This document shows, in pieces, positions 15,514-25,276 of a stretch of 64,000 bases of DNA (position 1 is its first letter; every line of letters begins with the position of its first letter). The translations under genes were made by a program, and so were the position numbers. The DNA comes from Pyruvatibacter sp. GTDB taxonomy: Bacteria; Pseudomonadota; Alphaproteobacteria; CGMCC-115125. The stretch is taken from NCBI RefSeq assembly GCF_040219635.1, contig NZ_JAVJSC010000003.1, positions 878,501 through 942,500 on the forward strand. The letters run 5' to 3'. The notes under the pieces were generated by a model. The model searched no databases and was not told the origin of the DNA. It saw only the letters and a program-made list of their open reading frames with translations.

Positions 15514-16299
15514 ATGCAGATAGACAGCACGACGGCCGCCGTTGTTACGGGTGGCGCATCAGGTCTTGGCAAGGCAAGCGCACAGGCGCTGGCAGATGCG
15601 GGTGTGAAGGTTGCAATCTTTGATCTGAACGAAGATGCAGGCGAAGCAATGGCCAAATCGATTGGCGGCCTCTTTTGCAGGGTGGACGTCACGGACGAGG
15701 ACAGTGTGATTGCCGGTTTTGAAAAAGCTCGCGCCGCCCAAGGCCAGGAGCGCATTTGCGTCCACTGCGCCATGACCTCGCGCGGCGGCAAAAAGACAGT
15801 GGGGCGAAATCGCGATACTGGTGAGTTCATGCGCTTTCCCACCGAAGACTATGCGTATTCGATCAATGGTATTCTGGTTGCGAGCTATCGTGTCGCGTCC
15901 TTGTCGGCACTTGGCATGGCATCCCTTGAGCCAAACGAAGACGGCGAGCGCGGTGTCATCATCATGACGTCGTCAGTCGCGGCACAGGATGCCCAGATGG
16001 GGCAGGTCGGCTATGGCTCCGGCAAGGCGGGTGTGAACGGGCTGGTGCTGCCGATGGCCCGCGACATGATGGATCTTGGCATTCGCGTCAATTCCATCAT
16101 GCCCGGCATCTTTGCAACGCCGCCCATGCAGGCCGCGCCGCCAAAGGTCTTGCAGGGTCTGTCGGCTTCCGTGCCGTTCCCCAAGCGCCTTGGCAACCCG
16201 CCGGAGTTTGCAAGTCTGGTGCTGGAACTGGTCCGCAACACCTACTTTAACGGTCAGGCCATTCGCCTGGACGGCGGCATCAGAATGCCACCACGCTAA
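15514..16299 (+). CDS. SDR-family oxidoreductase (3 of 3), HSD10-like
   Basis: This 261-residue SDR has TGGASGLG for the cofactor, an FDLN acidic residue for NAD, the catalytic MTSSVA and YGSGK. The usual NNAG is replaced by HCAMTSRGG, as happens in type-2 3-hydroxyacyl-CoA dehydrogenase (HSD10-like) proteins. Those also share the insert before the catalytic Ser and the RLGNPPEFASLV stretch. A role in acyl-CoA or branched-chain oxidation is therefore plausible but inferred. It ends with a 4-base overlap on the convergent MOSC gene. An AGGGAGC site lies about 6 bases upstream of the ATG. Confidence 0.85.
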   Translation: MQIDSTTAAVVTGGASGLGKASAQALADAGVKVAIFDLNEDAGEAMAKSIGGLFCRVDVTDEDSVIAGFEKARAAQGQERICVHCAMTSRGGKKTVGRNRDTGEFMRFPTEDYAYSINGILVASYRVASLSALGMASLEPNEDGERGVIIMTSSVAAQDAQMGQVGYGSGKAGVNGLVLPMARDMMDLGIRVNSIMPGIFATPPMQAAPPKVLQGLSASVPFPKRLGNPPEFASLVLELVRNTYFNGQAIRLDGGIRMPPR

Positions 16300-16856
16300 A
16301 CGCGCTCAAGCGGCACAAATGGCTCCGGCGGAAGTGTCACCTCAATGACATCGCCGGGGCGTACCGTTCCGCCCAGCACTACAACACCCATAATGCCCGC
16401 TTTGCGGACAAGCTTTCCGTCCGCACCTCTTTGCACAACCGCCTTCAACAGGTTTGTGCGAAAGGCCTCTATTTGCTGGCACGGGTTGCGCAGACCGGTG
16501 ACTGCCACCAGTGCCGTGTCACCTATTTTCAGCATTGCGCCGGTAGGCAGGGACAACAGGTCGATGCCACGGGTGGTGATATTCTCCCCCAGATCACCTC
16601 CGTTGATGTCAAAGTCCGGCCGCAGTTCGTCGAACAGCTCTGCAGGCATCAAATGCACCTGCCGCAGATTGGGCTGCCCGGGGTCCGCCGCAACACGCGA
16701 TCGATGCCTCACCTGTGCCCCCATGTGGCAATCACCCATGACCCCAAGCCCGGCTACAAGCTCGATCCCGGAAACCGGCTGTTTACTGAAACTATGCTCT
16801 GCGCTGATGTAAACACCCTGCACGCAGCTCGAGGTTTGTGTGCTCATGGCACGCAT
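16296..16856 (-). CDS. MOSC-domain protein
   Basis: This 186-residue stand-alone MOSC domain has GVMGDCHMGAQVRHRSRV near the start, a central GGDLGENITTRGIDL and the conserved Cys in GLRNPCQQIEAF. These mark the MOSC superfamily, which binds molybdenum cofactor or handles sulfur as in mARC, YiiM and Moco sulfurase C-termini. No second domain is present. ATG 16856 or 16847 could be the start. It converges on SDR 3. A molybdenum enzyme partner is not seen nearby, so the physiological role is open. Confidence 0.85.
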   Translation of the reverse strand: MRAMSTQTSSCVQGVYISAEHSFSKQPVSGIELVAGLGVMGDCHMGAQVRHRSRVAADPGQPNLRQVHLMPAELFDELRPDFDINGGDLGENITTRGIDLLSLPTGAMLKIGDTALVAVTGLRNPCQQIEAFRTNLLKAVVQRGADGKLVRKAGIMGVVVLGGTVRPGDVIEVTLPPEPFVPLERV

Positions 16857-17070
16857 TTAATTGCACAGCGTCAAAAACGCATCAACCATGACAGCCATCA
16901 ACCCGAACCGGATATAACCTGAAGATCACTTCGTCCATTACCGGCCTGCGGACTTGCCCCCCGGCACCCCAATAGGGTACCTCCCGGTCAGCAAATTGGC
17001 AGCGCTCTGGCTTTCAGCGGGCGAATGTCCTGCCGCCGCGAGCGCGTCCCACAGGTATTGAGGAAAATCC

Positions 17071-19200
17071 ATGAACTATCTCGACAAGGCTGACATCAAG
17101 GTCGCAGCTCCTCTGGTGGAGTTTGTTGAAACCAAATGCCTGCCCGGAACGGGTCTCGATGCCGATGCCTTTTGGGCCGGTGCATCTGCTATCTTCACTC
17201 GGTTTTCTGCCCAAAATGATGCTCTGCTCGCCGAGCGCGAAGATCTTCAGGCGAAGATTGATGCCTGGCACACGGCCAACCCCGGCCCAATCACCGATCA
17301 CGCAGCTTACGAAGCATTCCTGCGCGAGATTGGCTATCTGGTCGATGAGCCTGCACCGTTTGAAATCACCACGGCCAATGTGGATCCCGAAATTGCAACC
17401 ATGGCTGGGCCGCAGCTTGTTGTGCCATCGCTCAACGCCCGTTTTGTGCTCAACGCCGCTAACGCGCGCTGGGGCAGTCTGTATGACGCGTTCTACGGCA
17501 CGGATGCGCTGCCGGGCAAAGCCAAAAGTCCCGGCTATGACGAAGACCGTGGTGCACAGGTTGTGGAGCGCGCCAAGAGTATGCTCGACGAGGTGGCACC
17601 GCTGGCTTCTGGCAGCCACAAGGACGTAAAAGGCTACACGGTAGAGGGCGGCGCGCTGGTGCCGGCGCTCAAAGACCCGTCGCTGTTCGCGGGTTTCACC
17701 GGCCTGCCCGCCGACCCGCAGTCGATATTGCTGAAGCACAACGGCCTGCACATCGAAATCCTGATCAACCGCTCCACAAATGTCGGCTCGACGGACCCCG
17801 CGGGCGTCACCGACATTCTGATGGAAGCAGCGCTTACCACCATTGTTGACCTGGAAGACTCAGTCGCCGCTGTTGATTGCGCGGATAAAGTGGACGCCTA
17901 CACAAACTGGCTCGGCCTGATGAATGGCGACCTTGTGGAGAGTTTTGAAAAGGGCGGCGCAACGCTGACCCGCAAACTGGCCGCTGACAAGGACTATACA
18001 ACCCCGGACGGCAAAGCCGCCACGCTGCAGGGCCGCAGCACGCTGCTGGTGCGCAACGTAGGGCATCTCATGAAAACCGAGGCCGTGCTGCTTGCCGATG
18101 GCAGTCAGGCCCCTGAGGGCGTGCTCGACGGCATTATCACCAACCTCATTTCCCTGCGCGATGTCGGCAGGAACGGTCGCCGCGTCAACAGCCCGGCAGG
18201 GTCTATTTATGTTGTGAAGCCCAAGATGCACGGGCCGAAGGAAGTTGCCTTCACCGACAGTCTGTTTGCTGCCGTTGAAGACCTGCTGGGTCTCGCCCGC
18301 AACACCATCAAGGTGGGCGTCATGGACGAGGAGCGGCGCACGTCCGCCAACCTTGCTGCCTGCATCAAGGCAGTTTCGGGGCGCATCGTGTTCATCAACA
18401 CAGGTTTTCTGGATCGCACCGGCGATGAAATGCATACCAGCATGAAAGCCGGACCGATGATCCTTAAGGCCGACATGAAAACTACCGACTGGATCAAGGC
18501 CTATGAAGAGCGCAATGTCGCCATTGGCCTGGCCTGCGGTTTGTCGGGCAAGGCACAGATAGGCAAGGGCATGTGGGCCGCCCCTGACCGTATGGGCGAT
18601 ATGCTGGAACAGAAAATCGGCCACCCGAAAACGGGCGCCAATACCGCCTGGGTACCAAGCCCCACAGCCGCTACGCTGCACGCCATCCACTATCATCAGG
18701 TTGATGTGTTCGGCCTGCGTGCCGAAATTGCCAAACGCGAAACCCCGGCACTCAGCACGCTTTTGACAATCCCGCTGGCAAAAGACACCAACTGGCCAAC
18801 AGACGTTGTGGAGCGCGAGCTGGAAAACAACGCCCAAGGCATTTTGGGCTATGTCGTGCGCTGGATCGACCAGGGCGTTGGGTGTTCAAAGGTGCCGGAC
18901 GTCAACGACATCGGCCTGATGGAAGACCGCGCAACCTTGCGCATCTCGTCCCAGCATATGGCCAACTGGCTGATGCACGGTATCTGCACCCCTGCGCAGG
19001 TGGATGCAGCCTTTGAACGCATGGCCACAAAAGTTGACGGCCAGAATGCGGGCGACGCGGCCTACGAACCAATGGCACCAAAGTTTGACGGTCTGGCCTA
19101 CGAAGCCGCCAAGGCTCTGGTCTATGAAGGCGCCAAACAGCCCAGCGGCTATACCGAGCCGCTGCTGCACGCCTACCGCGTCAAAAAGAAGGCGCCGTAG
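17071..19200 (+). CDS. glcB: Malate synthase G
   Basis: This 709-residue protein matches the long form G of malate synthase, which condenses glyoxylate and acetyl-CoA to malate in the glyoxylate route. Visible blocks include NARFVLNAANARWGSLYDA near the N-terminus, IEILINRSTNVGSTDPAGV, DLEDSVAAVDCADKV with the metal-site acids, IYVVKPKMHGPKE, GVMDEERRTS and FINTGFLDRTGDEMH. It has a strong TGAGGA site 8 bases ahead of the ATG and its own terminator, so it appears monocistronic. No isocitrate lyase lies beside it in the window. Confidence 0.96.
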   Translation: MNYLDKADIKVAAPLVEFVETKCLPGTGLDADAFWAGASAIFTRFSAQNDALLAEREDLQAKIDAWHTANPGPITDHAAYEAFLREIGYLVDEPAPFEITTANVDPEIATMAGPQLVVPSLNARFVLNAANARWGSLYDAFYGTDALPGKAKSPGYDEDRGAQVVERAKSMLDEVAPLASGSHKDVKGYTVEGGALVPALKDPSLFAGFTGLPADPQSILLKHNGLHIEILINRSTNVGSTDPAGVTDILMEAALTTIVDLEDSVAAVDCADKVDAYTNWLGLMNGDLVESFEKGGATLTRKLAADKDYTTPDGKAATLQGRSTLLVRNVGHLMKTEAVLLADGSQAPEGVLDGIITNLISLRDVGRNGRRVNSPAGSIYVVKPKMHGPKEVAFTDSLFAAVEDLLGLARNTIKVGVMDEERRTSANLAACIKAVSGRIVFINTGFLDRTGDEMHTSMKAGPMILKADMKTTDWIKAYEERNVAIGLACGLSGKAQIGKGMWAAPDRMGDMLEQKIGHPKTGANTAWVPSPTAATLHAIHYHQVDVFGLRAEIAKRETPALSTLLTIPLAKDTNWPTDVVERELENNAQGILGYVVRWIDQGVGCSKVPDVNDIGLMEDRATLRISSQHMANWLMHGICTPAQVDAAFERMATKVDGQNAGDAAYEPMAPKFDGLAYEAAKALVYEGAKQPSGYTEPLLHAYRVKKKAP

Positions 19201-19230
19201 ACCAGTCAATCTGATCCGTACAAAGACATA

Positions 19231-19256
19231 AACCCCGGCGGACCATCGCCGGGGTT
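19231..19256 (+). terminator. Hairpin after glcB
   Basis: A perfect 10-bp stem, AACCCCGGCG (19231-19240) with CGCCGGGGTT (19247-19256), has a 6-base loop GACCAT. It starts 31 bases after the malate synthase stop. The T-run behind it is broken (ATTGTGTTTT), so efficiency is uncertain. Confidence 0.7.
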
Positions 19257-19445
19257 ATTGTGTTTTGCGGGGTTGCGCTGGTTCCTTAGCTAAGGGACCT
19301 CGCAAGATCACCACCCGCGGCGGATACCGCCCGTGTGAATCGGCAATGCGCGGTTCTCAGCCTTACGATCTGTTGTACCCGCTGACCTGGCAGCTGACCT
19401 GCCAGCGGGCGTGGGCCGCGCACCGCAGCGAACCTGGTAGTTCCC

Positions 19446-22400
19446 TCAGGCGTTGAAACGCAGGTCGAGCGTTAGCGGAAACGACGGATTGTGTTCTGGC
19501 TGTGGGACCGAAACTTTGCCAGGCGTGTGCCCCATGGCCTCGAAGCGCGACAGTCGGCGCCCCTCCGCCTCATTTTCATTGACCGGAAACGTGTCGTAAT
19601 TGCGCCCGCCAGGATGGGCAACGTGGTAGGTGAAGCCGCCAATCGAGCGCGCCCGCGCTGTGTCGATCACATCAAAAACAAGCGGCGCATTGACCGGCAA
19701 CTTTGGATGCAGGCTGGAGGGTTGCGCCCACGCCTTGAATCGCACACCCGCAACCTGAACACCATTCTCATGTGTTTGTTGAAGGGGCACGCGCCGACCA
19801 TTGCAGGTCACAATGTGGCGGCCATCGGTGAGACCACTTGCCGTTAGCTGCAAGCGCTCAACGGTTGCATCGACAGACCGGCTGACGCCGCCGCCTGCTG
19901 GTTCCTCGCCCATAACCGGCCACGGCTCCAGCGCAGTGCACAGGGAGAGCGTTGTACTGCCAACCTGGGTGCGCCCGCATTCAGGAAACCGAAAAGTGAA
20001 AAACGGCTCAAACCATTCCTCAGAAAATGCATATCCGCCCGATTTCAACACATGCAGCACATCGCGAAAATCGTCGCGGATGTAATGCGGCAACATGAAC
20101 TGGTCATGCAGCCGTGTGCCCCACCGCACGAACTGGCCGTCATAGGGACGTTTCCAGAAGTGAGCAATGCAGGCACGCAGCAACAGGGCCTGCACCAGCC
20201 CCATCTGTGAATGTGGCGGCATTTCAAAGCCCCGCATCTCAAGCAGCCCAAGTCGGCCGCGGTCGCTGTCGGGACTGTAGAGCTTGTCGATGCAGAACTC
20301 GGCACGGTGGGTGTTGCCTGTCAGATCAACCAGAAGGTTGCGCAACAACCGATCTACCAACCAGGGTGACACTTCGTTGCCCTTCTCCGGCATCTGCTGG
20401 AAGGCGATTTCCAGTTCATAGAGAGCGTCGTGGCGCGCCTCGTCTATCCGCGGCGACTGGCTGGTCGGGCCGATATACAAACCCGCAAACAGGTAGGAGA
20501 GCGAAGGGTGGTTTTGCCAGAATGTGACAAGCGACTGCAGCAGGTCGGGACGTCGCAGAAACGGGCTGTCAGCAGGCTTTGCGGCCCCCATAACAATATG
20601 GTTGCCCCCGCCGGTGCCGATCCGTCTGCCATCAAGACTGAACTTCTCAGACGACAGGCGCGTTTCGCGTGCTTCGCGATACACAGTGCTGCTGATGGTT
20701 TTAAGCTCTTCCCATGTCCCTGCCGGCTGAACGTTGACTTCGATGACACCGGGGTCTGGCGTCACACTGAAGTGCCCCAGTCGCTGATCGGCGGTCGGTG
20801 TGTAGCCTTCCAACACAACGGGTGTTTTCAGTTTTTTCGCAACGGTTTCGATGGCTGCGATCAATTCGAGAAAATGCACAGCCCACGGCACAGGCGGCAG
20901 GAACAGATGCAGCACGCCATCACGAACCTCCGCACACAGAGCAGAGTAAACCAGTCCGTTGGGATCATCACGGAAAGCCGTATCGTCGGCATCCAGGCGT
21001 GCCGAAATCCGTTTCCTGAATGAGCTGTGTGAGGGCAAAGGCTCAACAGCTTCAAAGGCACTCAGTTCGGGACTTTTCTCCTGCTCTGCCTCTTTGGGGG
21101 AGGGAAGACTTGCAAGAGGCAGTCTTAGCCCGATTGGCGAGTTGCCCGTCAACAAAACCATATGCGGACTTTTGAATGTCCAGCGATTGCTGATCCATTG
21201 GTTGCGCCGATGTGAATAGTGAAGCGGTAACGCATAGCCCACCGGTTCATTCAGGTCCTTCTCCATCAGCGTCTGCAGACGCTCACGTTCAGTTTTTTCA
21301 AAAACGTCTGCGCCCATCATGTCGTCCTGCAAAGGAAGACGGCGTTCTTTCCAAAGGTAGTACGGCGTATCCTCGCGTGCCGGAATAACGTATTCGTCGG
21401 GTATGCCAAGGGTTTGCGCCACGGCACCAAGAAAACGCTCAGCGGTTTTCAGTGTGTGTTTCAGCGGTGTGTCGGGATCAGCAAGCAAGTCCGGGTCTTG
21501 CCATATAGGCTTGCCGTCCAGACGCCAGAAGCACGGCAGTGCCCATCGCGGAAGGATTTCGCCCGGATACCATTTGCCCTGGGTGAACATATGCAACCCG
21601 CCAGGCGCAAAGCGCCCACGCAGCCGGCGCGCCATCTCCTTACCAAGTTTTTTCTTGTCGGCACCCAGGGCCGCGTAGTGCCAAGCATTGTGCTCGCGGT
21701 CATCAAGCGACACAAATGTGGGTTCACCTCCCATCGTCAGTCGGACGTCTTGCTTCTCCAGTTTTTCGTCAACCTTGCTGCCCAGCGCGTCAATATTCTG
21801 CCACATCGCGTCGCTGTAGGGCTTGGTGACACGCGGCCCCTCAGTGATCCGCGTGACCGTCATTTCATGCATGAGTGTCGCCTGAACACCGCTTTCCAGC
21901 GTGCCCGTTACCGGTGCAGCGCTCGACGGGTTGGGCGTGCAACACAGCGGGATATGCCCCTCGCCTGCAAACAGGCCGGATGTCGGATCAAGCCCCACCC
22001 AGCCCGCGCCAGGCAGATAGACCTCGGTCCATGCGTGCAAATCCGTGAAGTCCACTTCGGTTCCCGACGGACCATCAAGTGATTTTACGTCTGCGGCCAG
22101 CTGAATGAGATACCCGGACGCAAATCGTGTTGCCAGACCAAGGTGCCGAAGGGCCTGGCACAGCAGCCACGCCATATCGCGGCATGATCCGCTGCCCAGT
22201 TGCAGGGTTTCATCGCACCCCTGAATGCCTGGTTCCAGCCGCACCACGTATTTTAGGGAGCCACTCAGTTTCTGGCAGGCGGCGACCAGAAAATCGATGA
22301 TGCTTTGTGGTTTGCGGTCGAGGGTATCAATCCAGGCCATCAGGGCCGGATCGCCCTCCTTGATTTCCAGATAGGGGGCCAGTTCGTCACGAAGGTCTTT

Positions 22401-22721
22401 CTCATACGAAAAGGGAAAGTCCTTGGCATAGTCTTCAAGAAAAAAGTCGAAAGGATTGAACACGCGTATTTCAGAAAGCAGGTCTACTTCAATCTTGAAA
22501 TTACGCACCGGCTCCGGAAAGACGACGCGGGCCAGAAAGTTGCCAAAAGGGTCCTGCTGCCAGTTTATGAAATGGTCCTTTGGCGAAACTTTCAGGGAAT
22601 AGGACTGGATATTGGAGCGGACATGCGGAGCTGGCCGAAGGCGGATCGTTTGCGTTCCCAGCGCTGCCGACTTGTCGTATCGATACTCGGTGACGTGGTG
22701 CAGCGCGACAAGGATGCTCAT
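19446..22721 (-). CDS. Transglutaminase-like plus DUF2126 protein
   Basis: This 1091-residue two-part protein starts with a transglutaminase N-terminal beta domain (residues 1-100). A papain-like transglutaminase core follows, with Cys180 (GSGSCRDMAW), His229 (DLHAWTEVYLPG) and Asp245 (GLDPT), a complete triad. From about residue 330 to the end is the DUF2126 region (RLTMGGEPTFVSLDDREHNAWHY, GGNHIVMGAA, TGNTHRAEFCIDKLYSPDS). Such fusions are usually encoded with a circularly permuted ATP-grasp and an alpha-E protein in a predicted peptide-synthesis system. Neither partner lies beside this gene. ATG 22721 has GGAAGG upstream; a longer frame to 22796 adds 25 unconserved residues. The role is unknown and the protein probably cytoplasmic. 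Confidence 0.9.
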   Translation of the reverse strand: MSILVALHHVTEYRYDKSAALGTQTIRLRPAPHVRSNIQSYSLKVSPKDHFINWQQDPFGNFLARVVFPEPVRNFKIEVDLLSEIRVFNPFDFFLEDYAKDFPFSYEKDLRDELAPYLEIKEGDPALMAWIDTLDRKPQSIIDFLVAACQKLSGSLKYVVRLEPGIQGCDETLQLGSGSCRDMAWLLCQALRHLGLATRFASGYLIQLAADVKSLDGPSGTEVDFTDLHAWTEVYLPGAGWVGLDPTSGLFAGEGHIPLCCTPNPSSAAPVTGTLESGVQATLMHEMTVTRITEGPRVTKPYSDAMWQNIDALGSKVDEKLEKQDVRLTMGGEPTFVSLDDREHNAWHYAALGADKKKLGKEMARRLRGRFAPGGLHMFTQGKWYPGEILPRWALPCFWRLDGKPIWQDPDLLADPDTPLKHTLKTAERFLGAVAQTLGIPDEYVIPAREDTPYYLWKERRLPLQDDMMGADVFEKTERERLQTLMEKDLNEPVGYALPLHYSHRRNQWISNRWTFKSPHMVLLTGNSPIGLRLPLASLPSPKEAEQEKSPELSAFEAVEPLPSHSSFRKRISARLDADDTAFRDDPNGLVYSALCAEVRDGVLHLFLPPVPWAVHFLELIAAIETVAKKLKTPVVLEGYTPTADQRLGHFSVTPDPGVIEVNVQPAGTWEELKTISSTVYREARETRLSSEKFSLDGRRIGTGGGNHIVMGAAKPADSPFLRRPDLLQSLVTFWQNHPSLSYLFAGLYIGPTSQSPRIDEARHDALYELEIAFQQMPEKGNEVSPWLVDRLLRNLLVDLTGNTHRAEFCIDKLYSPDSDRGRLGLLEMRGFEMPPHSQMGLVQALLLRACIAHFWKRPYDGQFVRWGTRLHDQFMLPHYIRDDFRDVLHVLKSGGYAFSEEWFEPFFTFRFPECGRTQVGSTTLSLCTALEPWPVMGEEPAGGGVSRSVDATVERLQLTASGLTDGRHIVTCNGRRVPLQQTHENGVQVAGVRFKAWAQPSSLHPKLPVNAPLVFDVIDTARARSIGGFTYHVAHPGGRNYDTFPVNENEAEGRRLSRFEAMGHTPGKVSVPQPEHNPSFPLTLDLRFNA

Positions 22722-22967
22722 AGGCAAAGGCCTTCCGGTAAGACGAAAACGCGACTGGGCGAACCATAGTCCAATAGTGAGTGTCGGATGCCCCATTTTG
22801 TTCAGGGCAGCAGTCTCCAGATGTCCGGCGTTGTCATGCCGTCATTTGGAGAAAGGGCGAAGGGGGCAGGTTAACCCTTGAACCGGAACAAGTCTGCGAC
22901 CGCAGGCAGGGCTTTGGTTGACCTCCACGCAGGAACCAAGCGACGCGGGTTTTCCGTTAGTGAGAAA

Positions 22968-23043
<76 letters not shown>

Positions 23044-23226
23044 TGAAGTTCAGGTTTGACCGCGCGTGGCACATTCCACGCGGCACATTCTCTGTGCGGG
23101 CGGTGTCAGGACGGCACTTGGGGGTGCGCCCTTTGAAAGAGGCGGGACATTACGTCTGCGCCCGGTTCATTTCAAGCAGCCATTTAGTGCTGCTGGATGA
23201 GCAATGTGTTGCTCATCTCGCTATCG

Positions 23227-23709
23227 CTAGTCGTTATCTTTCTTACCGGGGATGACGTCTGACAGGTCATCGTCGTCCTCATCATCATCGGTGAGGAAAG
23301 TGTCGTCGTCCTCGTCATCGTCATCAAGGTCGGTATCTATATCGTCGTCGCCCAGATCCGGCAGATCGTCATCGTCCTCTTCATCCTCGTCCTCATCATC
23401 GTCAAGGCTGGGTGCGCGCTTGCGCCCGGATGATGTCTTTTTCTCGCCGGTCGCCACCTCGTCGAGGCTTTCGGTGCCGTCGTCCTCAACATCGTCCTCG
23501 TCTTCCAGTTCCTCAGCCTCTTCTTCTTCGGCTTCCTTGGCTTCGGCTTCCTTGGCTTTTGCCTTGGCGCCACGACGCGGCTTTGGCGGTGCTGCCTGGG
23601 GCCATTCGTAGTCGCATTTCGGGCAATGGATGGGATCTTTCTTGAAGTCATAGAACTTCGCCCCGCATTCAGGACAAAGCTGCTTCGTTCCCCATTCGGG
23701 CTTTGGCAC
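23227..23709 (-). CDS. TIGR02300-family zinc-ribbon protein with acidic tail
   Basis: This 160-residue protein opens with PKPEWGTKQLCPECGAKFYD and IHCPKCDYEW, a four-cysteine zinc ribbon (C12, C15, C29, C32) with the FYD motif of the TIGR02300 'FYDLN' family. From about residue 65 onward it is almost entirely Glu/Asp, with patches such as DDDEDEDEEDDDD, giving a very low predicted pI. GTG 23709 has AGAGG 10 bases upstream and lands on the family's N-terminus. Upstream codons in the open frame are rejected. Divergent from aroA with 211 bases between. The function is unknown; a nucleic-acid or protein-binding role is only a guess. Confidence 0.88.
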   Translation of the reverse strand: MPKPEWGTKQLCPECGAKFYDFKKDPIHCPKCDYEWPQAAPPKPRRGAKAKAKEAEAKEAEEEEAEELEDEDDVEDDGTESLDEVATGEKKTSSGRKRAPSLDDDEDEDEEDDDDLPDLGDDDIDTDLDDDDEDDDTFLTDDDEDDDDLSDVIPGKKDND

Positions 23710-23920
23710 GGGCAAGCCTCTTTCAAGCAATTCTGGATGCGGCGGAGGTTTCCGCCTGACATAATTCGGGCTGCGGCGGACGTTTCCGCCGACAAGGGTT
23801 TTCCCATTGCCACGATCATTGGGGACTGTCAAAAGAGAAATGCGCGCTAACGCCCTTATATTTGGTAAGGGAGACAATTTGCGCACGCTGAAACCCACCA
23901 CGCCAGACCTGTAAGGCCGC

Positions 23921-25276
23921 ATGTCCCCTCACGCCCACACCCCCCAATCTCCCTGGCGCGCCGCCTGTGCAGGCCCTTTGAAAGGAACTGTCCGCGTGCC
24001 GGGCGACAAGTCGATGTCGCATCGGGCACTCATTCTGGGCGCGTTGGCCGTGGGCCGCACGCAGGTGCATGGCCTGCTTGAGAGCGACGACGTATTGGCT
24101 ACCGCTGGTGCCGTCAATGCATTGGGAGCCCGCGCGACAGATTGCGGCGGCGGCCATTGGACGGTTGACGGTGTTGGCATCGGCGCGCTGGCAGAACCAA
24201 CGGGCGCCCTTGATTTTGGCAATTCCGGCACCGGCTGCCGCCTGATGATGGGCGTTGTAGCGGGCCATCCGATTGCAGCAACTTTCATTGGTGATGCCAG
24301 CCTGTCGCGCCGCCCGATGCGCCGCATCACAACTCCGCTGGCGTTGATGGGTGCAACTTTTGCAGGCCCGGCAGCGGGCACCCTGCCATTGACGCTTACC
24401 GGTGCACGACCGCCCCTGCCCATCACCTACACATTGCCGGTGGCCTCCGCGCAGGTGAAATCAGCTGTGTTGCTCGCCGGCTTGTCCGCACCCGGACAAA
24501 CCACCGTGCTGGAGCCTGTCCGCACCCGCGATCACACCGAAAACATGCTGCGCGCCTTTGGGTGCCACGTATCAGTTGAAGAAGGCCCGCACGGCATTCA
24601 TGCGGTGCATGTCACAGGTGAGTGCGAATTGACGCCTGCTGCTATTTCGGTGCCTGCAGACCCTTCATCGGCGGCTTTTCCTCTGGTTGCGGCCCTGCTG
24701 GTCGAAGGGTCTGATGTAGTGGCAACAGACGTGATGATAAACCCGCTGCGCGCCGGGCTGTTCACAACGCTTCAGGAGATGGGGGCGGACATCACGTTTG
24801 AAAACGAGCGCGAGGAAGGCGGGGAGCGGGTGGCCGACATTCGTGCCCGTCATTCTGCGCTTACAGGCATTGATGTGCCGCCGGAACGTGCCGCCTCAAT
24901 GATCGACGAATACCCTGTGCTCGCTGTTGCCGCTGCGTTTGCGCAGGGCAAAACCACCATGCGTGGCCTTGAAGAACTGCGGGTCAAGGAAAGCGACCGC
25001 ATCTCGGCCACCGTGGCAATGCTACAGGCCTGCGGCGCGCAGGTGCGCGAGCTTGAAGACGGCATGATCGTTACCGGTGCAGGTGGTGTCATCGCGGGTG
25101 GCGGCCATGTGGCCACAGGCATGGATCACCGTATTGCCATGTCCGGTCTTGTTGCAGGGCTGGCGGCAAAATCCGCCGTGAGCATTGATGATGCGACGAT
25201 GATCGCCACCAGCTTTCCCGCCTTCCGTGACCTGATGACCGGTCTGGGCGCGCAGATTGCGCCCGCCAATGGTTGA
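23921..25276 (+). CDS. aroA: 3-phosphoshikimate 1-carboxyvinyltransferase (EPSP synthase)
   Basis: This 451-residue enzyme of the shikimate pathway joins shikimate-3-phosphate and PEP. The N-terminal VPGDKSMSHRALILGALA carries the substrate-binding Lys and Ser/Arg. The GNSGTGCRLMMG loop, with Gly at the PEP-site position, follows. SRRPMRRI and the later LRVKESDRI are present, and so is DHRIAMS. The LDFGNSGTGCRL wording is of the class II type. It is followed by cmk with an 8-base overlap, a common alphaproteobacterial aroA-cmk-rpsA arrangement. Confidence 0.96.
   Translation: MSPHAHTPQSPWRAACAGPLKGTVRVPGDKSMSHRALILGALAVGRTQVHGLLESDDVLATAGAVNALGARATDCGGGHWTVDGVGIGALAEPTGALDFGNSGTGCRLMMGVVAGHPIAATFIGDASLSRRPMRRITTPLALMGATFAGPAAGTLPLTLTGARPPLPITYTLPVASAQVKSAVLLAGLSAPGQTTVLEPVRTRDHTENMLRAFGCHVSVEEGPHGIHAVHVTGECELTPAAISVPADPSSAAFPLVAALLVEGSDVVATDVMINPLRAGLFTTLQEMGADITFENEREEGGERVADIRARHSALTGIDVPPERAASMIDEYPVLAVAAAFAQGKTTMRGLEELRVKESDRISATVAMLQACGAQVRELEDGMIVTGAGGVIAGGGHVATGMDHRIAMSGLVAGLAAKSAVSIDDATMIATSFPAFRDLMTGLGAQIAPANG

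Noticed and set aside
19310..19440. Possible small RNA between glcB and the DUF2126 gene
   Set aside because: An imperfect hairpin (CTGGCA/TGCCAG with partial outer CCCGCTG/CGGG pairing) exists, but it has no promoter or T-run on either strand that I can support.
23252..23611. Serine-rich frame with dozens of consecutive Ser codons
   Set aside because: It is the complement of the Asp/Glu-rich tail of the zinc-ribbon gene (GAC/GAT read in reverse gives GTC/ATC and, in another frame, TCG/TCA). It is not an independent gene.
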